A stretch of DNA of 64,000 bases from Shewanella atlantica (GCF_003966265.1 NZ_RXNV01000012.1:42783-106782); one strand, 5' to 3'; numbered from the stretch's first letter, positions 7,821 through 17,195 are shown. Numbers and translations: made by a program. The notes: generated from the letters alone by a model not told the origin.

Positions 7821-9362
7821 ATGAGTCAGTTACTCCCTCAGTGGAAGGGCCTGTCTCCATGGTCAATAGTGAGCTTTACCTTTAACACCATTCGAATTCT
7901 GGTCACGAACGGCTACGCCATGGTTCCTTTCGTCTATACAGGTTGGAAACAAGGGTTTGATTCTCCCTGGATGATCATTGGCTTTGCTGGTGCATGCTTA
8001 CTTATTGTTATCAGTGCAGTTATAGATTGGGCCATGTTTCGCTATCGTCTGTTCGATGACAAGCTTGGTATTCGTCAGGGGCTTATCTTTAAGAAGGCTC
8101 ATGAAATTCCTCTGGGTAAGATTCAGAACATCCGCCTGGAACAGCCTTTCTATTTCCGGCCAATGGGCCTCTATAGTTTAGTGGTCGAAACTGCGGGTTC
8201 TAAGAAAGATGAAGCCGTATTAGCCGCCGTCAGTTATCAGCAAGCCATTGAGCTCAAGCAGCGACTGGTTAACCCATCGAGTATTTCCGGCTCAAGGGCA
8301 GACAGCAAGGCCGAAACACCCCGGCACTTAGCGCCAAATCAATCCGGGACAGATGCGAGTCCAGCGAATAGCCAAGCCCCCTTGGTATTGAAGAAGATGA
8401 AATCACTGTTACTGTTCGGCTTCTATCAAAATAATCTATTTTGGTTTGCCATCATCGCTGGCCCTATTATCGGTCAGTTCGATTGGGAAGCTCTGGCCAA
8501 TACAGACTTTGCCCTCACTTTATTGCATTGGTACGAACAAACCATAGCCGTAAATATGTTGCTCCAGATCCTCTTCGCCTGCTCGATGCTTATCGGTTTT
8601 TATCTGTTACTTTCGCTGATATCTATGACGGCATCCGTACTCAAATATTACCCCTATCGGCTGAGTTTAAGTGGAGATACACTGCATAGAACCGGCGGAG
8701 TAATCGCTAAGCAAAATGATGCCCTGACGCAACACCGCATACAGGTCATTCGCTTTACTCAACCCATTATCGGGCGCTTTCTCAAGCTATGGACAATAAA
8801 CTTCAAGCAGGTCAAAGGCACCGAAGTTGAACAGGTCGCAAAGAAGCATATGCTGGTCCCCAGCATGACGAGAGAGGCCATCGAAGCGCTAATGCCTAAA
8901 CTGCCGGGGTTAGTCTCTGTGAGTTCGACACTGCCTCTCTCCTACTCAGGGATCCATTTGGGGTGGTTCTGGCGTCGAGGCTTTCTGCCACTGCTCATTC
9001 CCATGGTAAATACCATTTTCTTAGGTCTGAACCCCTTCACTGAATTGTTATGGTTCGGGGCAATCTGCTTTGTGATTGGCCTCTATTTGAGATATCGCCA
9101 ATGGGGTTACCTGCATCAGGGAGATGATTGCTGGATCCATACCGGTATGCTCGGACGAACCTGGCATCTAATCGCATTGAAAAAAGTCCAACATGTGTCC
9201 ATCACCCAGACACCAAGCCAGAAACGAAAACAGTTGGCCAACCTGGAGCTGGGACTTGCCAGCGGCCCACAGACCATCCCCTATATGCCCTTGAAGGATG
9301 CCAGAGCTATCGCCGAACGTGCACTGGCGATAACCGCCAAAGATCATACGAACTGGATCTAA
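7821..9362 (+). CDS. Membrane protein with several bacterial PH domains (YdbT-like)
   Basis: About 513 residues from the ATG at 7821, which follows the upstream stop by one base; an in-frame ATG at 7782 overlaps the upstream gene and is less likely. It has alternating membrane helices and bPH_2 domains: the first carries FRYRLFDDKLGIRQGLIFKKAHEIPLGKIQNIRLEQ, the second LKYYPYRLSLSGDTLHRTGGVI with QHRIQVIRF, and the third WGYLHQGDDCWIHTGMLGRTWHLIALKKVQHV. This matches YdbT, partner of YdbS. It forms a two-gene operon; role probably at the inner membrane, function unknown. Confidence 0.8.
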   Translation: MSQLLPQWKGLSPWSIVSFTFNTIRILVTNGYAMVPFVYTGWKQGFDSPWMIIGFAGACLLIVISAVIDWAMFRYRLFDDKLGIRQGLIFKKAHEIPLGKIQNIRLEQPFYFRPMGLYSLVVETAGSKKDEAVLAAVSYQQAIELKQRLVNPSSISGSRADSKAETPRHLAPNQSGTDASPANSQAPLVLKKMKSLLLFGFYQNNLFWFAIIAGPIIGQFDWEALANTDFALTLLHWYEQTIAVNMLLQILFACSMLIGFYLLLSLISMTASVLKYYPYRLSLSGDTLHRTGGVIAKQNDALTQHRIQVIRFTQPIIGRFLKLWTINFKQVKGTEVEQVAKKHMLVPSMTREAIEALMPKLPGLVSVSSTLPLSYSGIHLGWFWRRGFLPLLIPMVNTIFLGLNPFTELLWFGAICFVIGLYLRYRQWGYLHQGDDCWIHTGMLGRTWHLIALKKVQHVSITQTPSQKRKQLANLELGLASGPQTIPYMPLKDARAIAERALAITAKDHTNWI

Positions 9363-9557
9363 TGTCGATCGGTATAAGGAAACACTCGATATAAAAACAC
9401 AAACAAGCAGTTGAATAGCCTAAACTTAAATTGCTAAATTATTGCCAGTGAGAAAAGATTGGAAAGCAGCATTTATTAAGTAGCCATATAACTATCGACA
9501 GGAAGGGGGACTCCCTTATGTCGATTACGGTTCGTGCCAGCCAAGGAGAGTCAGACA

Positions 9558-10139
9558 TTGAACACCATCAATCAAGTTAATAGTCAAAGCATTATTAATA
9601 TGACCCCGGATACCATCATCGACTTCTGGTTTGAAGAGATAGACCCTAAACTCTGGTGGGTTAAAGACACCCAGTTCGATAGTATGCTCAAAGACAGATT
9701 TGGTGAATTGGTTGAACAGGCCAAACGTGGAGAGCTCTACCATTGGCGCACAACGCCCGAGGGACGACTCGCCGAGATCATCGTTCTGGATCAGTTCTGC
9801 CGCAACATCTATCGTGATACGCCAGAGTCATTCGCCGCCGATCCTATGGCACTGACCTTAGCCCAGGAAGCGGTCGCACTGAATATCGATAGCGAGCTCA
9901 AGGGTAAACAGATCCCTTTCCTGTTTATGCCCTATATGCACAGTGAATCCCCGCGCATCCACGAGGTTGCGATGATCTTGTTCAGTCGGGAGTCGGCCAA
10001 GGGTAACCTTGAGTTTGAACGTCGCCACAAAACCATTATCGATCGCTTCGGAAGATACCCTCACAGAAACGAGATCCTCGGACGAAAATCGACGGCGGTC
10101 GAGCTGGAGTTTTTGTCACAACCGGGCTCGAGTTTTTAG
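9558..10139 (+). CDS. DUF924 family protein, probable TTG start
   Basis: About 193 residues. The family signature is clear: TPDTIIDFWFEEIDPKLWWVKD, LAEIIVLDQFCRNIYRDTPESFA, IPFLFMPYMHSES and RFGRYPHRNEILGR. It is an all-helical, TPR-like soluble protein of unknown function. The start is most likely TTG at 9558, because AAGGAG lies nine bases before it (9543-9548). A GTG at 9534 would place that ribosome binding site inside the gene, and ATG 9600 has none. A convergent terminator separates it from the chemotaxis receptor. Confidence 0.82.
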   Translation: MNTINQVNSQSIINMTPDTIIDFWFEEIDPKLWWVKDTQFDSMLKDRFGELVEQAKRGELYHWRTTPEGRLAEIIVLDQFCRNIYRDTPESFAADPMALTLAQEAVALNIDSELKGKQIPFLFMPYMHSESPRIHEVAMILFSRESAKGNLEFERRHKTIIDRFGRYPHRNEILGRKSTAVELEFLSQPGSSF

Positions 10140-10183
10140 CTGGAGCGCGAGTATCGGCTTCAAGCAACGAATGATAATTTAAT

Positions 10184-10219
10184 CAAAAAAAGAGAGAACC
10201 TTAGGTAAAGGTTCTCTCT
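10184..10219 (-). terminator. Rho-independent terminator of the chemotaxis receptor gene (possibly bidirectional)
   Basis: AGAGAGAACC - 9-base loop - GGTTCTCTCT, a 10-bp perfect stem. On the minus strand it is followed by TTTTTTGATT, a classic terminator 20 bases beyond the receptor stop codon. On the plus strand it may also end the DUF924 transcript. Confidence 0.88.
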
Positions 10220-10239
10220 CAGTTTTCAGCCAGGAAACT

Positions 10240-11865
10240 CTAGAGTTTAAATTGGCTCACCTGCTCACGCATACTTTCCGACAGGCTGGTTAACTCAGCC
10301 ACAGAAGTTGTCAGCTCTTGCGCCGCCATGGTGGAGGTTTGTGCGATATCGCTGATAGCAATGATACTTCGGTTAATGTCTTCGGCTACACTGCTCTGCT
10401 CTTCTGCTGCGGTGGCGATCTGAGTATTCATGTTACTGATATTATCGACGGAGAGCACAATCTCATTAAGCGCATCGCCGGCCATATTTGCCTTCTCGTT
10501 GGCATCATAAACTTGCTCGGTACCCACTTTCATGGCACCTACGGCTTCCTGAACTCCTTTTTGCAGACCATCGATCATAGACTCAATCTCTTGGGTCGAC
10601 TCCTGAGTTCTCTGTGCCAGGGTTCTCACCTCGTCGGCTACCACTGCAAAGCCTCGTCCCTGTTCACCGGCACGGGCCGCCTCGATGGCTGCATTTAACG
10701 CCAACAGGTTTGTCTGTTCGGCTATGCCCTTAATCACATCCAGAACACTACCGATATTTTGACTCTCACTGGCCAGATGGGTGATCACCTCAGAGGTTTG
10801 ATCTATCTGCTTAGAGAGCTGAGACATGCTGGAAACCGATTGCTGAACGATACCATTACCTTTGGTTGCATTGCCTTCTGCATCTTTGGCGGAATCTGCG
10901 GCATTAGTTGCACTCTGAGCGACCTCGGCAACGGTTGCCGTCATTTGGTTCATTGCCGCTGCAGTCTGCTCAGTTTCCGATTGCTGCTGATGCATCCTGT
11001 CATTGGTTTGCTGAGTAAACTCACTCAGCTTGATGGTTGAATCTCCGACAGTGTTGGCCGCATCAGCTATAGAGTTAAGAATGCCACGCAGGTGCTCAAT
11101 CACCAGTGTCAGGTTGGTCGAGATCTGACCGAGCTCATCATCATTAAAGGTCTTGAATTTCACCGTCAAATCAGAATCGACACGAACGGTATTGAGCGTG
11201 GTGACTATATTATCTATGGGGCGCATCACGGCCTTTGTCACCCAGAGCCCTATCAAGACACTCGCCACGATAGCAACCAAGGTCAAGACGATAAAAATCT
11301 TCACAGAAGATACATAAATTTCATCGACTCTATCTTTCTCCTCACCAGCGACCTTTAACTGCAGGCTGACCAGCTCGGAAATTTTTCCGCTAATAGGGTC
11401 TATCACATCGTAGAGAGGCGCAATATCATCGTTCAACTGCCACTTGGGTGAACCTTGCATGTTGTTTAGCTTATTAACAAGTTGAGAGATTGCTTGATTG
11501 GCCGGAGTGAATAATCGATTGGCCTCCTTAGCTAGCCTGGACTCCTCATCGGTCAAGGTCGTCGCCATATAGCCATCCCACTTCTCGCTGATATTTCGGC
11601 TGGAGTCAGTCATTGCACGGCTGGCTTCTGCGGCGCTGAACATACCGGCATTGGCCTTATTAACCGCATCGATAACCGAAACTGCGTAGTCATCACCGAT
11701 AATTTTAAGATCTTCCAGAGGAACGACTCTATCGTTGTATATGCTTACAACGCCAAGTTCGATCTTCCCCATCATGTTGACCGCTAAAAAACAGATGCTG
11801 ATTAATAGAATTAACGGGACCAACAATCCCAGCGTCATTTTTTGTTTAATCTGTAAGTTGACCAT
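10240..11865 (-). CDS. Methyl-accepting chemotaxis protein
   Basis: About 541 residues from the ATG at 11865. Upstream in-frame ATGs would add a 42-residue non-membrane leader with a second, unrelated hydrophobic stretch, so the later start is preferred. The layout is N-terminal membrane helix (LGLLVPLILLISICFLAVNM), a four-helix-bundle periplasmic sensor, a second helix (IFIVLTLVAIVASVLIGLWV), a HAMP domain, and a long cytoplasmic coiled-coil signalling domain with the hairpin tip EQTNLLALNAAIEAARAGEQ. The final residues lack a CheR-tethering pentapeptide. It would signal through CheW/CheA; the ligand is unknown. No che genes lie nearby. Confidence 0.92.
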   Translation of the reverse strand: MVNLQIKQKMTLGLLVPLILLISICFLAVNMMGKIELGVVSIYNDRVVPLEDLKIIGDDYAVSVIDAVNKANAGMFSAAEASRAMTDSSRNISEKWDGYMATTLTDEESRLAKEANRLFTPANQAISQLVNKLNNMQGSPKWQLNDDIAPLYDVIDPISGKISELVSLQLKVAGEEKDRVDEIYVSSVKIFIVLTLVAIVASVLIGLWVTKAVMRPIDNIVTTLNTVRVDSDLTVKFKTFNDDELGQISTNLTLVIEHLRGILNSIADAANTVGDSTIKLSEFTQQTNDRMHQQQSETEQTAAAMNQMTATVAEVAQSATNAADSAKDAEGNATKGNGIVQQSVSSMSQLSKQIDQTSEVITHLASESQNIGSVLDVIKGIAEQTNLLALNAAIEAARAGEQGRGFAVVADEVRTLAQRTQESTQEIESMIDGLQKGVQEAVGAMKVGTEQVYDANEKANMAGDALNEIVLSVDNISNMNTQIATAAEEQSSVAEDINRSIIAISDIAQTSTMAAQELTTSVAELTSLSESMREQVSQFKL

Positions 11866-12339
11866 CACACTGCCTACCGAGTCGAGTTTATCGCCTCCTT
11901 TGTTTCGGCTCAGGCATTCCATTTTTCGAGCCCTAATATTAAGCATAACAAACAATAAAAAATACTGGATAAATTTTGTTCTAACCAACAACCACTTAGC
12001 AACAGTTTATTCTAATGAATATGTAAAAATGAATGAAAGACAAAGGATTACTCTATTTATACAGGGCTTAACAGAGCAAATAAAAATTGTTGTCAACTAT
12101 TACAAGCTGATAATTAAAGGGTTTAGGCTTATGAGGGGGTACCGGTATTAAGAGGGAGAAGATTAAAATAAGTTATTAAAATGAGTGATTTAAATGGGCT
12201 ATTTTTTTGAAAACCTTCACCCGTGCAGATCCACGGGCAAACGTTCATCTGCTGACCAGTTTCTCTGTCAGAGATATTTGCGCTAAAGAACTATAGAGCA
12301 GTCTCTAGCGCAATTGATATTACGTCAATTGGTAGGATA
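11866..12339. other. Gene-free stretch, small hairpins only
   Basis: AT-rich upstream region of the chemotaxis receptor gene. It includes a strong AAAGGAGG-like sequence on the minus strand near 11895 that is not placed correctly for any start I can see, and a 6-bp hairpin (CCCGTG/CACGGG, 12221-12238). GCGCTA/TAGCGC and CAATTGA/TCAATTG inverted repeats near 12280-12332 could end the universal stress gene transcript. I saw no convincing gene. Confidence 0.4.
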
Positions 12340-12771
12340 TTATTTCACCACCAGCACAGGACATTCGGCTCCACTTGCGATAGCTTCAGCTACGTTCGGG
12401 TGCAGAAAGTGGCTCAGACCAGTATAGCCATGACTTGCCATGACGATCATACCGGCATTCATCTCTTTTGCTCCATCCAAAATCTGTTTAGCTGCATGGC
12501 CGTGGCGGATCAATACCTCAATTTTTACCTCTGTATCCAAGTCATCTATCAATTTCTGCATCTTTTCAGCAGCCTCTCCCTCCAAGCGAGTCGCAAGCTC
12601 CTCGGATGTCACTGATAAGACCCGCGTGTGTTTATCACCGAAAGGCTTATCGATCACGTGTAATAAACGGATTCCTACCTGATAATGTCGAGCCATCTCC
12701 ATGGCATAGCCTAAAGCGTGAGATGCTGTCTCGGAAAAATCGGTGGGACAGAGTATTTGACGAGTACGCAT
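12340..12771 (-). CDS. Universal stress protein (UspA family)
   Basis: 143 residues, the full size of a single Usp domain. It has the N-terminal strand QILCPTDFSETASHAL, RLLHVID, and the nucleotide-loop pattern GMIVMASHGYTGLSHFLHPNVAEAIASGAECPVLVVK (G-2x-G-9x-G type), so it probably binds ATP. AGGAG precedes the ATG. Two paralogues at 20415-20858 and 20957-21388 share the first 20 residues almost exactly. Usp proteins are dimeric cytoplasmic stress factors; the exact role is unknown. Confidence 0.9.
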   Translation of the reverse strand: MRTRQILCPTDFSETASHALGYAMEMARHYQVGIRLLHVIDKPFGDKHTRVLSVTSEELATRLEGEAAEKMQKLIDDLDTEVKIEVLIRHGHAAKQILDGAKEMNAGMIVMASHGYTGLSHFLHPNVAEAIASGAECPVLVVK

Positions 12772-12946
12772 TATTGTTCTCCTATCACCTTATTATTAAC
12801 GACTTACTCATAAGTTAAATTTAGATGACTTTCACCGATGCAACCAGTTTTAACGTTAAGAATTCATAGATTATTATTGCCGGGTTTCAGCTTTCCCAGC
12901 CTCAGACAGAAGTTCATAAATAGCTAATAAACCTGGAGCTAAATAC

Positions 12947-12976
12947 TAGTTCCTAGAACCTAGGTTCTAGGAACTA
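12947..12976. terminator. 30-bp perfect palindrome downstream of the thiolase gene
   Basis: TAGTTCCTAGAACC-TA-GGTTCTAGGAACTA is a complete inverted repeat with 14-bp arms, seven bases beyond the thiolase stop codon. It lacks a T-run but is the natural end of the five-gene operon transcript. The arms are heptad-repeat sequence (GTTCTAG) folded back on itself. Confidence 0.6.
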
Positions 12977-12983
12977 ACAACTT

Positions 12984-14204
12984 TTATCCATCCACTCTCT
13001 CTATCACCATGGCGATCCCCTGCCCCACACCAACGCACATGGTGCATAACGCCAGCTTTCCCTGAGTTCGCTCTAACTGGTAGGTCACACTGGTAGCCAG
13101 ACGCGCACCGCTCATGCCTAAAGGGTGCCCAAGTGCGATAGCGCCACCCTGTGGATTTATTCTGGGGTCATCATCCTTCAGTCCCAACTCGCGGGTACAA
13201 GTTAATGCCTGAGCGGCAAAGGCTTCATTGAATTCGAGAATATCCATATCATCGAGAGTGAGTGAAAGCCTTTTCAGTAATTTTTGGGTCGCTGGCACCG
13301 GGCCCAAACCCATTATCCTTGGCGGCACACCCGCAACCGCCATACCCAAAATTCTGGCCCTGGGCTTAAGGCCATGTTTCTTAACCGCGTCAGCCGAGGC
13401 AAGCAGCAAAGCCGCAGCACCATCGTTAATCCCAGAGGCATTGCCCGCAGTAATCGTACCGCCATCGAATAATGGCCTTAACTTGGCAAGTTTATCCAGA
13501 CTCGTGCCGCGCAGATGCTCATCTTGGCTGAAGATCACCGGTTCGGCGCGGCGCATAGGAATACTCACCTCGATAATCTCTTGGGCCAGTCGACCATCCT
13601 CTTGTGCCGCCGCCGCTTTCTGCTGACTACAGAGTGCAAACTTATCCTGATCTTCCCGGCTTATGCCAAAGTCATTGGCCAGATTCTCCGCCGTCTGAGG
13701 CATCGCCTCGGTGCCATAGTCGGCATCGAGTTTAGGATTGATAAAACGCCATCCCATGGTGGTGTCATAAAACTCGGTTGAGCGAGAAAATGGCGAAGTC
13801 GCTTTAGGCATGACGAAGGGGGCTCGGGACATACTCTCGACACCGCCAGCGATCATCAACTCGGCTTCACCACAACTAATCGCACGAGTCGCATCACCGA
13901 TGGCATTAAGACCCGAACCACACAAGCGATTAACCGTGCAGCCGGGTACCTCCTGAGGCAGCCCGGCAAGCAGCGTCGCCATTCTGGCGACGTTACGATT
14001 ATCTTCGCCAGACTGGTTCGCGCACCCCAGCAGCACGTCATCAACATCCTGCCAATCCACCTGAGGATTTCGCTCCATCAAAGCCTTTAGTGGTAAGGCT
14101 GCTAAGTCATCGGCCCGAACGGAAGATAATGCCCCACCATAGCGACCTATCGGTGTCCTGACCGCATCGCAAATATAGACATCTTTCAGCTTATTTGAAT
14201 TCAT
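12984..14204 (-). CDS. Acetyl-CoA acyltransferase, 3-oxoadipyl-CoA-thiolase-like
   Basis: About 406 residues from the ATG at 14204, which has AAGG eight bases upstream and starts one base after the aminotransferase stop. Thiolase motifs: acylated Cys in TVNRLCGSGLNA (Cys95), GGVESMSRAPFVMPK, NEAFAAQ, GGAIALGHPLGMSGAR (His), and the second Cys in CTMCVGVGQG. The segment GCANQSGEDNRNVARMATLL is typical of PcaF/PaaJ-type 3-oxoadipyl-CoA thiolases rather than FadA or acetoacetyl-CoA thiolases. It would cleave a beta-ketoacyl-CoA with CoA to acetyl-CoA plus a shortened acyl-CoA (succinyl-CoA if the substrate is 3-oxoadipyl-CoA). Last gene of the operon. Thiolase is certain, substrate inferred. Confidence 0.88.
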   Translation of the reverse strand: MNSNKLKDVYICDAVRTPIGRYGGALSSVRADDLAALPLKALMERNPQVDWQDVDDVLLGCANQSGEDNRNVARMATLLAGLPQEVPGCTVNRLCGSGLNAIGDATRAISCGEAELMIAGGVESMSRAPFVMPKATSPFSRSTEFYDTTMGWRFINPKLDADYGTEAMPQTAENLANDFGISREDQDKFALCSQQKAAAAQEDGRLAQEIIEVSIPMRRAEPVIFSQDEHLRGTSLDKLAKLRPLFDGGTITAGNASGINDGAAALLLASADAVKKHGLKPRARILGMAVAGVPPRIMGLGPVPATQKLLKRLSLTLDDMDILEFNEAFAAQALTCTRELGLKDDDPRINPQGGAIALGHPLGMSGARLATSVTYQLERTQGKLALCTMCVGVGQGIAMVIERVDG

Positions 14205-14205
14205 G

Positions 14206-15600
14206 TTAGTGACCTTCTCCAGATGAAAACAGTGGCTTAATCTTACGAAACCCATCCAGCAAGACTTGGGTAAATTGGTTTATCTCTTTACCTGTCATCT
14301 CGGTCGAAAGCGTACCGGAGCAGGTGTTGATCATCATAAATCCATTATCGAAAAGGTGGTCCACCAACGCAGTTCTGATACGGCCTTCCTTAGCATCGGC
14401 AAAGGAGGCACGATAGTTCTTCGGCGGATTAGCCTTCATATGAATTCGGAACATGGAGCCGTCACCGGTAACACAAGCGGGGACACCCGCAATCGCAATC
14501 ACCTCACTGATTTGAGATCTGAGTTGTTCACCTAAGGCATTCAATTTAGCCACAGCTTCTCGATCGAACAGTGTCATAGCGGTTAGGCCCGCCACCATAG
14601 TGACAGGGTTAGCCGAGAATGTACCTGAGTGAGGAAACAACACCTTATCATTGAGAGGGTTCATCACATCCATCACATCGTTGCGACCTGCCAGTGCGCC
14701 GACCGGGAAGCCGCCCCCGATCATCTTGCCCATGGCGGTCAGATCGGGACTGATGGGGTAATTGTCCTGTGCCCCGCCATAACCGTTGCGGAAGGTGATC
14801 ACCTCATCGAAAACTAACAGGGCATTGTGCTTAGTCGTCCACTCCCTGAGCGCAACCACAAACTCCTGTGAGGCAGGAATAAGCCCGACACGGTGAGGGA
14901 GAAGATCCACCAGCACACAGGCTAACTCATCCTTGTGCTTATCTAAGATGGTGATGGCTCGTTCTGCATCGTTAAAAGGGATCACTACCACATCATTGAG
15001 TGTGGCTTCGGGTGTACCGAATGCGACAGGTACACTATTGGGATTTGACTCATCCCCCCAATTAGCAGGACTGGCAGTTTGACTCACCTCGGCGTGATCA
15101 TAGAGACCGTGATAAGCCCCCTCGACCTTGGCTATTTTTGGCCTTCCTGTATAGGCCCTTGCCGCCTTCAAACAGCTCATCACAGCTTCTGTACCTGAGT
15201 TTACGAAACGGATCTTCTCGAAGCCCTTATTGCGGCTACACAAGTGCTCGGCATAATCGATCTCAACTTCTGTCGCTAAGGTAAACGCGCTGCCTTTATT
15301 GAGTTGATCGGTGACATTGGCGACAACCTTAGGGTGAGCATGCCCATGGATAAGGGCCGCCATGTTATTGGCAAAATCGACGCGGGTGACACCTTCGATA
15401 TCGGTGACATAACAGCCCTTTGCCGACTCGGCATACAGAGGGTTAGGGCTTCTGAGCACAGTATTACGACTGCAACCGCCCGGCATCAAGGTTAATGCCT
15501 TCTCATAGAGTTCGGCGCTGCGGTTGGAAGGCATTTTCTTGCTATTGTTATCAGTACTGCTGCTATTAGTTCTATGAATATTGTTCTGGTTATCTTCCAT
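14206..15600 (-). CDS. Class III aminotransferase, glutamate-semialdehyde-aminomutase-like; probable beta-amino acid transaminase
   Basis: 464 residues, fold type I PLP enzyme. PLP Lys is K292 in AMGKMIGGGFPVGA; the Asp-containing strand is LLVFDEVITFR; RFVNSGTEAVMSCLKAARAYTGR binds the cofactor phosphate. The sequence resembles HemL, but the position after heme genes or isomerase context is absent. The N-terminal MPGGCSRNTVLRSPNP (Arg45) resembles the segment whose Arg binds the carboxylate in beta-phenylalanine transaminases, also HemL-like. Between an aminomutase and a CoA-transferase it most simply converts a beta-amino acid to a beta-keto acid. The first 22 residues are Asn/Ser-rich and probably disordered. 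Class is firm; substrate is inferred from context. Confidence 0.82.
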   Translation of the reverse strand: MEDNQNNIHRTNSSSTDNNSKKMPSNRSAELYEKALTLMPGGCSRNTVLRSPNPLYAESAKGCYVTDIEGVTRVDFANNMAALIHGHAHPKVVANVTDQLNKGSAFTLATEVEIDYAEHLCSRNKGFEKIRFVNSGTEAVMSCLKAARAYTGRPKIAKVEGAYHGLYDHAEVSQTASPANWGDESNPNSVPVAFGTPEATLNDVVVIPFNDAERAITILDKHKDELACVLVDLLPHRVGLIPASQEFVVALREWTTKHNALLVFDEVITFRNGYGGAQDNYPISPDLTAMGKMIGGGFPVGALAGRNDVMDVMNPLNDKVLFPHSGTFSANPVTMVAGLTAMTLFDREAVAKLNALGEQLRSQISEVIAIAGVPACVTGDGSMFRIHMKANPPKNYRASFADAKEGRIRTALVDHLFDNGFMMINTCSGTLSTEMTGKEINQFTQVLLDGFRKIKPLFSSGEGH

Positions 15601-15655
15601 CTTTCATATTCCAATTTACTAACTTTGTAGGGTTCTTGCTATTAACTGGCACTAA

Positions 15656-15741
15656 GGTTCTAGGTTCTAGGTTCTAAGTTCTAAGTTCTAGGTTCTAAGT
15701 TCTAAGTTCTAGGTTCTAGGTTCTAAGTTCTAAGTTCTAGG
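15656..15741. repeat. Heptad tandem array (TTCTAGG / TTCTAAG), about 12 units
   Basis: 86 bases of uninterrupted 7-bp repeats, mixing TTCTAGG and TTCTAAG, in the 168-base gap between the CoA-transferase beta gene and the aminotransferase gene inside one operon. Copy number is likely to vary between strains and could alter spacing or folding of the shared transcript. Confidence 0.9.
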
Positions 15742-15768
15742 CTTTCGATCTAAACCATAACACCAAGG

Positions 15769-16473
15769 CTATGACCGAAGCAGTTCACAACCGGTGCGCT
15801 GCTGCACGTAGTCAAAATCGACACCCGGCGCCAACTCCACCACCTCTAAACCTCGCTCTGTGACCTTGATAACGGCCAGATCGGTATAGATGCGGCTGAC
15901 AACTCCCTGTCCTGTCAGCGGGTAACTGCAGTGCTCGATTAACTTAGGCTCCCCCTGCTTGGTCGTATGTTGAGTGATGACAAATATAGTCTTAACCCCG
16001 GCGACCAGATCCATGGCGCCACCCACTGCCGGAATGGCATCGACGGCACCCGTCGACCAATTCGCCAGATCCCCCTTAGCCGAGACCTGCATCGCCCCCA
16101 ACACACAAACATCGATATGCTTGCCACGGATCATGGCGAAACTGTCGGCATGATGAAAATAGGCCGCACCAGCTATCGCGCTTACAGGTTTCTTACCCGC
16201 ATTGATAAGCTCGGAATCTATCTCGTCCTCCTCTGGCGTTGGCCCCATGCCGAGCAAGCCATTCTCGGTGTGGTAAATCACTTCACGTCCCTCGGGAACA
16301 TAACGGGCAACCTTTTCCGGGATCCCTATCCCTAAGTTGACATAGGCGCCATCGGGAATATCCTGAGCGGCCTTCTGAGCCATCTGCTCACGATCCCAGC
16401 CGATCTTGTCTGATGCATGATTATGTTGACTTATTTTGCTCATAAATAGACTACTCATGGTTAGATTGCTCAT
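15769..16473 (-). CDS. 3-oxoacid CoA-transferase subunit B (PcaJ/AtoA-like)
   Basis: 234 residues. The catalytic Glu is E70 in YHTENGLLGMGP. Other family segments are DGAYVNLGIGIPEKVARYVP, FHHADSFAMIRG, GDLANWSTG, IPAVGGAMDL and VSRIYTDLAVIKVT. Overall pattern is close to PcaJ, the 3-oxoadipate:succinyl-CoA transferase beta subunit. The start overlaps the stop of the alpha gene by four bases (translational coupling, as expected for a heterodimer). About 25 extra N-terminal residues suggest an alternative start at the third Met (16443). It would activate the beta-keto acid made by the neighbouring transaminase. Family firm, substrate inferred. Confidence 0.88.
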   Translation of the reverse strand: MSNLTMSSLFMSKISQHNHASDKIGWDREQMAQKAAQDIPDGAYVNLGIGIPEKVARYVPEGREVIYHTENGLLGMGPTPEEDEIDSELINAGKKPVSAIAGAAYFHHADSFAMIRGKHIDVCVLGAMQVSAKGDLANWSTGAVDAIPAVGGAMDLVAGVKTIFVITQHTTKQGEPKLIEHCSYPLTGQGVVSRIYTDLAVIKVTERGLEVVELAPGVDFDYVQQRTGCELLRS

Positions 16474-17180
16474 GGATAGGAGACTCCGGCATTGACTAAC
16501 TGCGACTCTTGAGCCGGATTTGCGACGGTCACGATACGATTAACAAAGATACCTGGGGTGACGACAATCTCGGGGTCGATATCGCCCGCTTCGACAAATT
16601 CCTGTGTCTGCACTACGGTGCAGTTAGCCGCCATCGCCATGATGGGGGCAAAATTGCGTGCCGTCTTGTTGTAGATAAGGTTGCCATAACGGTCGGCATT
16701 TAGACTTTTTATCAGGGCAAAATCGGCAGTCAGGCCACGCTCCTGAACAAACTCCTGCCCATCGAATATTTCATGCTTCTTGCCTTCGGCTAGTGGTGTT
16801 CCCACAGACGTCGCCGTGTAGAAGGCGGGGATCCCGGCGCCTCCTGCGCGGATCCGCTCGGCAAGCGTGCCCTGAGGCACTAACTCGAGCTCAATCTTGC
16901 CGGCACGATACAGGTCGGGAAATACCGTCGAGTTGGCGGTGCGGGGGAATGAGCAGATCATCTTACCAACCTGACCATTCTCGATCAGGGCTGCCAAACC
17001 CACATGACCGCTACCGGTATTGTTATTAATCACGGTCAGGTTGCGGGCACCGTGATCGATCAGGGCATGAATAAGCTCTATCGGACTACCGGCCTCACCG
17101 AAACCACCAATCATCACAGTCGCGCCATCGAAAATGTCCGCCACCGCGTCGCGACACGAAGCTATACGTTTATCTATCAT
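16470..17180 (-). CDS. 3-oxoacid CoA-transferase subunit A (PcaI/AtoD-like)
   Basis: 236 residues. Family segments: GATVMIGGFGEAGSPIELI (the GGFG oxyanion-type loop), NNNTGSGHVGLAALI, KMICSFPRTANSTVF, IELELVPQGTLAERIRAGGA, and ARNFAPIMAMAA. The CSFPR and LYRAGKIELELVPQG segments match PcaI closely. It forms the heterodimer with the next gene. The start lies 15 bases after the aminomutase stop with a GGGG ribosome binding site. Likely reaction: transfer of CoA from succinyl-CoA or acetyl-CoA to a 3-keto acid. Confidence 0.88.
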   Translation of the reverse strand: MIDKRIASCRDAVADIFDGATVMIGGFGEAGSPIELIHALIDHGARNLTVINNNTGSGHVGLAALIENGQVGKMICSFPRTANSTVFPDLYRAGKIELELVPQGTLAERIRAGGAGIPAFYTATSVGTPLAEGKKHEIFDGQEFVQERGLTADFALIKSLNADRYGNLIYNKTARNFAPIMAMAANCTVVQTQEFVEAGDIDPEIVVTPGIFVNRIVTVANPAQESQLVNAGVSYP

Positions 17181-17195
17181 ATTTACAACCCCTTA

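Noticed and set aside
11735..12151. 138-codon plus-strand frame opposite the chemotaxis receptor N-terminus
   Set aside because: It is the complement of the receptor's membrane and leader region; no ribosome binding site or protein family is visible.
14206..15600. Aminotransferase as glutamate-1-semialdehyde aminomutase (HemL)
   Set aside because: The fold is HemL-like, but its place between CoA-transferase and thiolase genes and the disordered N-terminus fit a catabolic transaminase better.
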